A stretch of DNA of 64,000 bases, from NCBI GenBank assembly GCA_029990175.1, contig JARKIP010000011.1, positions 20,186,001 through 20,250,000 of the forward strand, read 5' to 3'. The DNA is from Petunia secreta (taxonomy: Eukaryota > Streptophyta > Magnoliopsida > Solanales > Solanaceae). Below, piece after piece: positions 10,910 to 20,744 of this stretch (its first letter is position 1; each line of letters begins with the position of its first letter). A model generated the notes under the pieces. The model was not told the DNA's origin. It saw only the letters and a program-made list of their open reading frames with translations, and searched no databases. Position numbers and translations under genes: made by a program.

Positions 10910-11365
10910 TGTTTATGCTCTAAAATTTTAGGTCTAGGTTAAACATTTAAATTTATGAATGGGTCATGATAAATACAGTAAAATACGATGGAAAAATAAG
11001 TAAATAGAGTAAAATAATAGACAAGAAAGTAAAGAGTTTTATTCCTTGAGAATGACCCGATTCAGCGGTGAATCGCTTGATGAATACAATGTAAGGAGGG
11101 GTATTTGTAGTAGAAATTACCCAGTCCTAATTATGGTAAAATAAAAAGACTAAGAAAGGCCATGGGCTTATAAAATCAAGGCGATGATATATACTAAACC
11201 CTAACTAGGAGACTGTAACCCTAAGGCGGGGACGTACCGCCTGAATGGTCATAACTCGTAGAATAGGCATGTATCCTCTGTGCCCGGTGACTTGTAGAAC
11301 AAGTCTTGTCTCGCCAGCTGGACTCGTATCCCTATATTAATAGGTGGCGTATTTTTTCCCAAACA
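10910..11365 (-). mobile_element. Inverted LTR, same family as copies A and C
   Basis: In the minus-strand sense it runs TGTTTGGGAAAAAATACG to TTTTAGAGCATAAACA, 456 bp. It lies inside gypsy pol relicts of the same orientation. The flanks are GTTGC and ATTGT, which do not match as a target duplication, so it may be a decayed solo LTR or a product of recombination. The region carries a plausible TATA box near its middle (11083-11107 is AT-rich). Confidence 0.65.
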
Positions 11366-11790
11366 ATTGTTCTTCATCCCTATTAGCGTGCGGCAACAGA
11401 GCATTGGCCATTCAGGGTCTTCATACTTCACCAGTACTTCAAAAAGTTGGTACCATAGATCCGCAGACTGGGGGACCAAGCCACTCATTGTGGAGATTTG
11501 CTCTCTAAGCACTGCTATTTCAGTTATTTCCCTTCTCCCAATTGATGTATCCCATTTCGTCTTACTTTCGATCATATTTACTTCTCCTCTTAGACTTGCA
11601 CTGTATCCGCATCGGGTGCACAACCTTCTGCCAGTAAGGACTGCTCACCTCGTACTTCTCTAATTCTGAACGGGGTAGGGTATCTAAGAACTTGATGAAG
11701 TGTTGAGGGTACCTCCTTTATTTCATGTATCCAGGGTCTTCCCAAGATGACATCATAAGACAGCTAGCAAGACATCCAGGGTCTTTAGTT
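11366..11790 (-). pseudogene. Gypsy protease relict
   Basis: On the minus strand near 11760-11620 the translation reads GRPWIHEIKEVPSTLHQVL, the C-terminal block of Tat-type retropepsin; the same block is present in the protease of element Y (LLLGRPWIHMAGAVPSTLHQ). Downstream, 11623-11366, an open frame continues without a domain I recognise. The catalytic part of the protease is not seen. It lies in pol order ahead of the RNase H relict. Confidence 0.6.
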
Positions 11791-11819
11791 CGTTGTATAT
11801 AACGGGGATTTTTGCATTC

Positions 11820-12002
11820 AAGCTAGAACGGATGTGCTTGTCCACTCGAGTGCATAAGTCTTAAGAAGCACGATGGGGGCGGGTGCCCCCATCGAAATAT
11901 TGGTGCAAGTGTTGAATTGACGATTTCAACTTATGAATAATGTTGGCTTAACTAGAAGTGATCTAGATTCAAGCGAGTAGTTTACTCTACTTTTGTACTG
12001 AA
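11820..12002. repeat. Diverged direct repeat R2
   Basis: Partner of R1 (9190-9420). The unit continues without a gap into a partial inverted LTR at 12003. Confidence 0.75.
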
Positions 12003-12170
12003 AATCCTAAGACGGCGGGACGTATACCTTGCATCCTATGGCCCGTTCCGGCTGAGCGGTCGTGGCACGAGGAGCATGCATGTATCCTCTGCCTAGTGGC
12101 TTATAAGCTAAGCCTAGTTTCGCCAGCTGGACTCATATCCCCGTAATCATAAGTGTCGTGTTTTTTACCC
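12003..12170 (-). mobile_element. Partial inverted LTR (first 170 bp)
   Basis: Matches the first third of the LTR at 10910-11365 in the same orientation. Shared phrases are CGCCAGCTGGACTC and CATGTATCCTCTG, ending at GTGTTTTTTACCCGCACA. The rest of the LTR is absent. Confidence 0.65.
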
Positions 12171-12478
12171 GCACATCAAATTTTTTGACTTTTTTTCAAA
12201 GTATATTTGAAAAACATGTTTGTCCATAAAATCCTGTAATTTTTTCAACTTTTCTAAAAAAAAATATTTAAAAAACCAAAAAGTGGTTTAGAATACTTTT
12301 GCAAGTTTTTTCAAAAAGAGTGTTTTCTCCTGTCACAAAACTTTACCTTTTTTTCAAGTGAAATGTATGTCCAAACACAACTTCAACTTTAACTTCCAAA
12401 TACTATTTTTCAACTCAAATTAAAAACCTTTTTTCATATATATTTTTTAGAATATATAGCCAAAGAAAAAAAAACTAA
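12171..12478. mobile_element. AT-rich MITE-like segment
   Basis: About 300 bp, strongly AT-rich, with the inverted phrases TGTTTGTCCATAAAATCC near the start and ATGTATGTCCAAACACAAC near the end. That is the look of hAT-type MITEs. Terminal repeats and a target duplication were not resolved, so the class is tentative. Confidence 0.4.
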
Positions 12479-13008
12479 ATCGGTGGTTCGCAGAGGAACA
12501 TAGCGGTAGCACCATTCACGATCGTTGTTGTCTTCACTATTAGAGACGATGGCCTTTCAACCTCGCATTTTGAAGTGTAGAATGCCCGATTTACTCATCC
12601 GAAGAGAGTAGAAGGCATGAAGATGCTAGAAAGTAAATTCGAGTCTAGCCCTTAAGACCAGATGCTCCAGGATGGCGATCAGGCGCCATACATAAGGACA
12701 AACTTGGCCAGACAGATGTTATATTGATGACATGTTTCTTCAATAATGGGATTCACCGGAGCCCTATCCCGATGATTAAAGGGTATGTGTGAACAAAATG
12801 TAAGCTTCACGGTGGCTAGAGATTCTTTCCGCTGTGGTTGGGATGATGATTTCAATATCCTGGCCCTAACCACAATCAAGCCTAACTTGTTGAAGGTCTT
12901 GCGCTTGTATGGTAGAGGGATAAGCTTCAATGGTAAAATTGTTAGTGCTCTCTTGGTTTTTTTGATTTGCAAAAGCAATTTACGATCATTATCGAAACTA
13001 GGGTTCAA
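12479..13008 (-). pseudogene. Antisense ORF relict, second copy (C)
   Basis: The minus-strand frame starts at 13008 and runs for 109 codons to 12679. It contains NPIIEETCHQYNICLAKF, matching IEEIYRRYNVCLGQI in the copy at 7497-7898. Similarity at the DNA level goes on to about 12480 (cattcacgatcgttgt and following resembles 7365-7480). As in copy A, the gene is antisense to a plus-strand LTR downstream (13435) and has a TATA box upstream. It is cut on the low side by the MITE-like segment. Confidence 0.6.
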
Positions 13009-13125
13009 GGGAATATAGTCCTAAGCTCTGAACTTGTTGGGAAGAAAAAAGAAATTGGTTGCAACAAGGACAAATAGAGGAACGATGAAAAACAAGGATG
13101 GAGATAAAGAGTAACAAAGTGTATG

Positions 13126-13134
13126 TTTATATAT
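13126..13134 (-). promoter_or_regulatory. TATA box for antisense ORF, copy C
   Basis: ATATATAAA on the minus strand, about 120 bp ahead of the frame that starts at 13008. It matches the arrangement in copy A. Confidence 0.5.
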
Positions 13135-13434
13135 GGCACGGGGGAACTTGAAGGGGTAGACATATTAATTAGGAGACGTGATGATTATGGCAGACGTGGG
13201 ATGTTATCCTAATGACGGGATATGGCAGAGGAATGGTAGCGTTGGGAGGATGCGGACGTATCTAACCACTGAGGAGATGGCACGTTGACGTACTTGAGTA
13301 TGATCTGATGTGCACCGAAGATATAGCATTAGGGGGAGTGACCTGTGCCTGCTCGCGTCTTTTCATCTCCCCTTTCACACTTCTATTTACTTCTTGACAA
13401 CTTATGGCAGTACTCAAAAAGTGGAGAGACTGGC

Positions 13435-13899
13435 TATGTAGGTAAAAATACGCCGCCTAAATTACAGGGATACGAGTCCGGCTTGCGAGTACTAGACTTG
13501 ACCGACAAGCTAAGGGGAGATAAGTATATATGTCTGCTCCATAAGCCACAACCACTTAAAAGGCATGGGCCTAGAGCCGAAGGGCACATACGTAGCCCCC
13601 TTGCAAGTATTAGTCTCCAAGTTAGGTTTTACCTCGTATAACTGCCTCGTGTAATGGGCCAAATACCTATAGAGTTAGTATTTTATCATAATTATGATTG
13701 AGGTGAATCCAAGCCTATATATACCCCACGCCCTCATTGTATTACGATATCGATATTCGACCAGAATCCTCTCTTATTCAAGGAATACAACTTCTACTTT
13801 TTTGCTTTTGTTCCATTATTCTTCGTTATTTACATTATAGTCTGTAACCCTATATAAATTTATCTGTTTAACTTAGAGTGCAAATTTTAGGCATAAAGT
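13435..13899 (+). mobile_element. 3' LTR of a plus-strand Tat-like gypsy element (copy C)
   Basis: Begins TATGTAGGTAAAAATACG (the TG start has decayed) after the purine tract AAAAAGTGGAGAGACTGGC. It ends near AATTTTAGGCATAAAG. It aligns over its length with 8395-8883. A TATATATA box is at 13716-13723, in the same place as the TATA box of copy A. Confidence 0.7.
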
Positions 13900-13913
13900 A
13901 TCTTTATTGGGTA

Positions 13914-14766
13914 TTTATATGGCTGAAAATCATTTCCAACCTCCAACTTTATTTTTAAAATCAAACACATCCCCCAACTTTGAACTATAAACATTTTCAT
14001 CCCCTTATCTCAATTTAATATTTTGAATACCTATTTTATCATCTAAATTATTAACATGCCTATTTATTTTTAATACAATTTTTATTTTTTCTCTTTTTAG
14101 TCTACGTTATGGATTTAGTTATAGAATAAATAAATTGTTTTTATAAAGTAAAATGTGAAACTAAAGATTTTATATGCATTTATAGTTTGGAATAAAAAAA
14201 GATCGAGAAAGTGTATAAATTTAATTACATTAGTTTTTTCATACAACTATTCAGCAATTTTGATAATAACTATTAAATTAATAATTTATTTACATAGTTG
14301 AAAGTGAAGAGGATAATATCTTTTAACATACATTCAACGCATGTAATACCGAAAATAAATTTTAATTATAGAGATTTTTTTACAAAATTTACTAAGTGAT
14401 TATCTGGTATACAATAAGTGATTTTTTGAATTATTACATAATTAAAAAGTATTACCTTAATGAAAATCAAAACTCTAATTTCTATATACACACTAGGGAA
14501 TAGAAGAGGTTTGTGTTATACAGTATATAATAAGATATGTAAAAAATATAGTTATCACATATAATACAAACATATCTGGAATGAGCGCCAATATAGTTTA
14601 AAATTTACAAAAATGTTGTGTTGTTAAAGAGTAAATGAGATTAAAAATGGCAAGGACATAATAGGCATTGCATAAAATAGGAGGATGAATAAATTTATTG
14701 TTCAAAATTGGATGATGTGTTTGATTTTAAAAATAAAATAGGAGATGAAAATAATTTTAACCCACT
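13914..14766. mobile_element. Inverted-repeat element (MITE-like, about 850 bp)
   Basis: The two ends are inverted copies of about 90 bp. The left end has TTATTTTTAAAATCAAACACA followed by a TCCCCCAACTTTGAAC phrase. The right end, reversed, has TTATTTTTAAAATCAAACACA and then TCATCCAATTTTGAAC. The interior is very AT-rich and non-coding. Likely termini are GGGT and its complement. The superfamily is not resolved. Confidence 0.65.
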
Positions 14767-15107
14767 ATCTATCAATCAAGAAGGTAAAGGGGATTGGTTT
14801 GATTGAAAGTAGTACGTCTATATTTGTATTGAACCAAACAATTTAACCTTTAATCAACCACATTTTTCATGTGTAGTAAAAACTTAGCTTAGTGTGAACG
14901 CATAAAAATTAATATCCTTTTTCACGATATATCACAGGTCTCTTTGGATTGATCAACGTATGCTTTTAAAAAAAAATTTCAAAAAGTGCCAATTTCCCGC
15001 CCTCAACTTATTAATCTGTCAGTAAGAGAACATAGAAGACCTAATTAGGTTAGAAGTAATACTTAAAAGTTACCGTTCATAATATTATGTTTGAAGCTAG
15101 TACGAGG
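14767..15107. other. AT-rich intergenic sequence
   Basis: No coding region. A phrase near 14930-14990 (ACAGGTCTCTTTGGATTGATCAA) resembles the edge of a further MITE, and a similar phrase is at 15630. I could not define an element. Confidence 0.4.
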
Positions 15108-15556
15108 GTGTTTGGTAAGTATCAAAAGTCTTTATTAGCCAAAATCAGTTATAAACTATAAGTTGGTCATTTCCAACTTATTTTTTTCAGCTTATAAGCA
15201 GTTTTAGTTTGACTAATTATTTTACTATTTTATCCGTAAAATATTTTGTAATCCATGAAATATTATTTCTAAAATAAAATTTTCAACCTCCTCAATTTAT
15301 ATTCATCATTTTTAACGTAAAAATATTTTTAATTTTTTTCATAAATAACTTAAAGGATATTTTAGTTATTTTAATAAAAAATATATTTATCAACACTTTT
15401 TTACCAAACACACCAACTATTTATTACTAATTTCAGCACTTTTTTAAAAAACGTAACTGCTTATTTATAAAATCAGCTTCAGCAGCTAAAAGTATTTTTC
15501 ATCACTTGATGCTTATCGGCCACTTTAAATATGCTAATCCAAACGGGCTCTATAAT
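15108..15556. mobile_element. hAT-like MITE upstream of the LBD gene
   Basis: Starts GGGTGTTTGGTAAGTATC and ends GCTAATCCAAACGGGCTC, imperfect inverted termini of the kind (GGGC/TGTTTGG) common in plant hAT MITEs. The interior is AT-rich with short internal inverted phrases (AACTTATAAG-like) and no reading frame. Confidence 0.55.
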
Positions 15557-16178
15557 TACTAGTCTTTTCTTAGTAAATGTTACTAGCATTTTGAACGCAA
15601 GGAGTAGTTGTTTTCCTATTTCGCGATAAATTACAAGTCTATTTGGACATATCAACATGTTTTAAATTTATTCTCCAAACACTTAAATAAACAAAAAAGT
15701 TCCAATTGAATTAGGAGTAGGACTTTGAAGTTATTTATCCTAATATTACATTCGAATTCTGGTCTTTTGGTCGGTTACAGGATTACCATCTAGAAACTCA
15801 ACTTAAAAGTTGACTTTGTTTCTAAGTCATAAAATTACCATTTGAATTCTGCAAGTAATAAAAAATTCCTATACATGGTAGACTTCATTTTCGAAAAGAT
15901 TACCAAAATGAGAAGCAATTAAACAAGGCCAAGGCAGTAAATTTTTGTATGGTAAACAATTAAAAGACAAAAAAAAGTAAACAATGCCATAAAACACGTA
16001 ATTTGCCCATGTAACCACGTCGTTCCCGAAAATTACTCGTCCACTTCTTTATTAATGGTATAGTAATATCTTCATTCCATTTCAACTATAACTCTATTAT
16101 ATTCTGGAACTTCTCCCTTTATTCATTGAGAAAACATCGGATGTCTTCAGCCCGGCGATTCAAAAGTGAATATATACA
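15557..16178. other. Upstream region of the LBD gene
   Basis: About 620 bp of AT-rich DNA in front of the LBD start codon. It presumably holds the promoter. CTATAACTCTATTATATT around 16085-16105 could serve as a TATA region about 80 bp ahead of the start, but nothing decides it. Confidence 0.4.
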
Positions 16179-16973
16179 ATGAAAAATGTTAACAATACTC
16201 AAAATATCTCCTCTTCATCTACTCCTCCTGTTATTTCTTCTTCTCCTACTGCTTCTGCTGCACCCGCCCCCATTAAAAGCAACCATAGAAACCGTGTTGC
16301 TTCTGAGGGCAGTAGCAGCAGTGGAAGTAGCGGAAACGGTTCACAAGCCTGTGCTGCATGCAAATATCAGCGCAGACGATGTGCGCCTGATTGTCCACTA
16401 GCCCCTTATTTTCCAGCCGAAAGGCAAAAAGATTTTCTCAACGCTCATAAATTGTTTGGTGTTAGTAACATATTGAAGGTACTCAAAAATGTTTCGCCCT
16501 GCCAAAAAGACAACGCGATGAAAGCATTGATATTAGAGGCTAATATTCGTGCTGACGATCCTGTTGGAGGTTGTTATCGAGTTATACTTAATTTGCATAG
16601 ACAAATTAATTATTGTCAATCACAATTGCAACATGTTTATCGTGACCTTTTTCGGGTACAAACAGCAACTCTACAAGAACAACAAAATAATATTAATGCT
16701 ACAGCCGCTTCTATTCGTGGAAATAGTTATAGTACAATGAGTTTTGATATGTTACCATTGCATAGTCTTCATGGATTCAATGTATCGAACTCGATTAGTA
16801 TTGGTGAAGAAGGATCAAGTAGTACTCAAATAGTCAAAGGAAATGGAGTCGGCGGTTTTAGCAGTGACGAAGATTTTGAAGATAGAACGATGGTGACAAG
16901 CTCTAACGGCAAACACGGCAAACACCCGATTGTTGAATCTGAGGATATCAAGTCTTCTTTTGAAAGTATTTGA
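16179..16973 (+). CDS. LBD27-like: LOB-domain transcription factor, LBD27/LBD22 type
   Basis: A 264-residue intact single-exon frame. After a Ser/Pro-rich N-terminus of about 55 residues comes the LOB zinc motif C-x2-C-x6-C-x3-C (Cys58, 61, 68, 72, in ACAACKYQRRRCAPDC). The GAS block follows (FLNAHKLFGVSN, residues 86-97), then the DPVGGCY motif (127-133). A hydrophobic heptad run (Ile136, Ile143, Leu150, Leu157) fits the coiled coil of class I LBD proteins. The C-terminus is Ser/Gly-rich and acidic, as in activation regions. LBD proteins are plant-specific nuclear DNA-binding factors of organ boundary and pollen development. KYQRRRCAPDC and DPVGGCY point to the LBD27 (SIDECAR POLLEN)/LBD22 group; that subgroup call is from memory. 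The start at 16179 is the first ATG in frame. This is the only convincing host gene here. Confidence 0.93.
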   Translation: MKNVNNTQNISSSSTPPVISSSPTASAAPAPIKSNHRNRVASEGSSSSGSSGNGSQACAACKYQRRRCAPDCPLAPYFPAERQKDFLNAHKLFGVSNILKVLKNVSPCQKDNAMKALILEANIRADDPVGGCYRVILNLHRQINYCQSQLQHVYRDLFRVQTATLQEQQNNINATAASIRGNSYSTMSFDMLPLHSLHGFNVSNSISIGEEGSSSTQIVKGNGVGGFSSDEDFEDRTMVTSSNGKHGKHPIVESEDIKSSFESI

Positions 16974-17643
16974 TGATTTTAAAAGCAAAGGAGTAGCAAG
17001 ATATTTGAGGTTTGTTATTCTTATGGGTATATTTTTTTAGTTAACCATTATAATATAAATTACCAAGTGAAAACTAAAACTTTTTACTTTCAATTTAAGG
17101 TCTTGTATATATCTTTGCTTCCAAATTTTTCTTCAAGGTTTTTGCTTTATATATTATTCGACCATTTGTTTGTCAAGGTTCAAATTTTGTTTGGTTTCAC
17201 AAAGAGATAAATGGGGACCCGACTAAACTCTACTTCAAGGCACTACAATAAAATAGTTCATAATTGACCAAGAATGAAAATTCACACTTTCAAGGATTGG
17301 CCTTCAAACACTGAAATAATAAGAATATTTCGAGTGATTGCCTATTCTTGTAAATGATATCGTACGTAAAATCTCATATTTTTGTGTATGGGGTTGTTAA
17401 TTTGAACAAAGTCAACATACTCTAATTAGAAAGAACATCAACCTTCAAATTAAGGTTGTGAATTGCAGTTTTTTTGCTAATGTTTGGCAATAAGCCAAGA
17501 CACAAGGACTAGTACCCAGTTCACCTCAATTTTCACCGACTCCTACCACTTGTGTGATTGTGACATCATCAATAGTGGGTAACCCAGTCTGACCCCTGAT
17601 CTAAATAACTATTATCCTTATGATTGAACAAGGACCAGCTTAT

Positions 17644-17880
17644 GAAGTACTCCCTCCGTCCCAATTTATGTGACACCATTTTCTTTTTTGTTTGTCCCAA
17701 AATAAGTGGTACCTTTCCTTATTTGACAACTTTTTAATGCATCATCTCTATTTTACTTTTGTTGGGCCCTACATACTTTTAAGCCTACTAACAACTTTTT
17801 TATTACTCAAATCTTAAAATTGATACTTAATAAAGTCAACCTCTATTAAATTCCGTTGCCTTTTAGACTGGTCCTACCCT
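17644..17880. mobile_element. Stowaway (Tc1/mariner) MITE fragment
   Basis: TACTCCCTCCGTCCCAATTT is the classic Stowaway terminal repeat, with a TA target site in front. The following bases (TATGTGACACCATTTTC) also fit this family. A clean right terminus is not visible before 17880, so the copy is truncated or diverged. Confidence 0.7.
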
Positions 17881-20009
17881 GGCTTATAAAAGGGCCTTCT
17901 CTTATCCCGAATGACTTGTGATACATAACTCCAGGTTTGTTACATTAGAGAGTTTAATGGAAATCCAGAAAATTGCACTACTTTATTTATATAAAGGTAT
18001 TGTATCAGTAGGTGGTTTTATAGCTACTTGGCTTAGCTTGCAAACTCTGGGTGAATGCGTACTACTTTGTTACTGGGAAATAACATGTCGACTTGTTCTT
18101 GTAATGTATTAAGAGCAACAGTTATGAAATCTTTTAAGTGATTGAGTGACTTCGTACTAATGTGACCTTTTGTTTAATTTTTTTTTTTCAGTGATGACAA
18201 GATTGTGTCAAAAGCAAGAAGAGTGAATTGATGTTGGATATTGCTGCTTCGTACTAGGCATGCTTGCTTGTGCTAGCTTTTGCCAGCCCGATGGACTTGT
18301 GTGAGTAATTTATATCACCTTTAAAAATAAAGTGTATCTCTTGGTTGTCATATACGTATGTACGTATGCATCATGTAGACACATAGGATTTTTTTTTCTA
18401 CCGTTGTTACGAGAGATTTTGTTCACGAATGTAGTATAGTGTAGGATTTTTATTTTTTTTCTACTGTTGTCTTATCTAAGAATGTAGTGTTTACCTTTCT
18501 TGACTTTTTCTTCTCATCTTTATGGTCACCAGTTTTTGAGTTACTCCATGTTTAAAAAATAGAGTTGATCAGATATCGTCGAGTAACAAATTGCAAAAGA
18601 GAGGAAATGAAGAAAGTGGCACACTTGGATAGCTTTTACTTTCAGAACTTTATTTTTGTTGTCATATTGGTTTCGCTCCGTTTAATTTGAGAACTCTACA
18701 TCTTTCTTCTCTTTATTTTGTTTAGTTCAGAATATTTTTATATAGTTTAAATATAGTTAAATTCTGAGCAATCGTTACAACATATAGATGTTCAAAAATT
18801 CCCACTCTCTACCATGAAAAATGTGAATGATTTTCACAGTTTAAACTTTCTAGATAAACTCGTCCAGTTAATCATTTGTTTAGTATGACACTAAAGTGTG
18901 AACCTTGTGTATCTGCTTATATGAAACAACATTGAATCAGGCCTGCCAAAAATACATTTGTGGATTTGCTTTCAGTTTGGAAGTCACTCTAGATCCAAGT
19001 GAATGGAACTGCAGCATCAGTATAATAGCTAGCACATAAGAAGCACAAGTCTTGCTAGTGCGATACACATAAAGGTTACATGATTCTTCAAGGCATGGCA
19101 AATAAGTAATGCTTTGAAGCTATTTGGTTCAAATCAATTGCAGATAAAACTTACACTACTCAAAAGAGCCAAGTATCCCAAAAATATAATGTTGTTGCCT
19201 ATGCACAATCAAAAAATTTGGCTAAAGTAGCATGACTGATTTTAACGGTGGAGAATCCGCAAAACCCACATTGTCAAATACTTTACTAAGTTGTCTCAAT
19301 AGATTAACACGATTGTGACAAAGAATCCTCTGTATTACCAGTGATATTCAAAAAGTAAGCTGCAAAAGTAGGCAATTTGTTCCACATATATTTCAATGTT
19401 TGGTATGGTATACATTACACAATTATACAAGGATTACCTTGGACTGGCAAAACTTACAACTTGAAAGTGACTAGCAATTCAGGATAGCTTTCTGTCCGAC
19501 TAAATACAACAATGTTTTGCACCAAAATAAAATTTTGAGTTACTGTTAAGTTTGTCATGTACAAGACGGTCTATCTAAAGAAGAGTAATTATAGTGATGA
19601 GAGTCAATTTTATATATAAAAGTATCACTTGTTCTACAACAATAACAACAATTACATCTACATCCAAAAGTTAGTTCGTGTCAATTATAGCAATCGTGAT
19701 TAGACATATATCAATCCAATATTAAAGGAAATTAAGTTCATTATTTTGAAGAAAGCAAATAATTTTCCTTTCTTTAGAATAATGGGTGAACTGACAAAGA
19801 ACATAAGAAATGGCTGCATTGACTTTGAATTTTTTGGTATCAAACCAACAGGTCGAGCTTATCATGTTAATGAACACAATAAAGGTTATAGATTAAATCA
19901 TGTAAAAGACTAAATAAGTTACGATCCATCGTTATCGTCCTATTTCCGCTAAATAATTGTGAAATTTTCATAAGATTTTTGGCAAAAAATTTTCACCGGG
20001 TACCCTTCA
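17881..20009. other. Intergenic AT-rich sequence
   Basis: I see no gene. A 64-codon frame at 17918-18112 has no motif. Two similar phrases with TTTTTTTTCTAC and TGTTGT occur near 18390 and 18460, a small local duplication. The stretch may include the 3' flank of the LBD gene. Confidence 0.5.
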
Positions 20010-20744
20010 TGATATGATCCTAAAAATTTAAGAATAGGAAAACAAGCAACAAAACGATAAAATCAACGACACAAAGTAAAGATAGAAAGGAATAAGGGGA
20101 TAGATAGAAGAAAGAAAGGAATACAATCCCACAATTATAGGTAAATTAGAACACTACAAATAAATTGTAATATCCTAATTTAGATGATACAATCAAAGAT
20201 CAATATCCAAGGGGGAAGAGACACTTGAACTCAAGCAATGGATCTCTCACACAAGAGAATCCAAGAGAGATCCAAGAAAAGGAAAACGGATACAACACAT
20301 ACACACTCTCACAAGAGTATTCTCAATCATTCATCATCAAAATCAAACTCTAAACCCTAGAATGAGGCTATTTATAGTAGCTAATTAAATACAAAAATAA
20401 ATGGACTAAAAAGCTCCTAATGTTAATTCTGAAAATCTGCCAGGAGACATCCTTTTTCGCGATCGCACACGTGGCCTCGTGATCGCGATGTGTATTCTGA
20501 TATCTCATCGCGATTGCGCTAAGTCTCTCGAGATCGCAGACGTTGACGGGTTTTCTTCTTCGCGATCGCGCCGATTTCTTCGTTATCACGATGTGGAAAT
20601 TTTCAGAATCCTGCAAACTTACATATTTTCTCATTTGGCCATCATTTTGACTTGAGTCTTGCTTTCCATGCCCTCTTAAAGTACTCCAAGCTCTTGATGT
20701 CTAGTAAGAACCCTCCACGACTTAGAGTGTCGATCCGGATCGCA
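20010..20744 (-). repeat. 3' LTR of element W
   Basis: Begins TGATATGATCC and ends GATCCGGATCGCA on the plus strand. In the sense direction it has the TATA box CTATAAATAGCC near 20370. It holds about six near-palindromic GCGATCGC-type motifs between 20456 and 20595. It aligns with 24530-25263. Confidence 0.85.

Noticed and set aside
10905..11370. Target duplication around the inverted LTR (GTTGC and ATTGT)
   Set aside because: Two mismatches in five bases; not good enough to call a solo LTR with a duplication.
17918..18112. 64-codon plus-strand frame downstream of the Stowaway fragment
   Set aside because: No motif, no homologous copy in the window, and composition like the surrounding AT-rich DNA.
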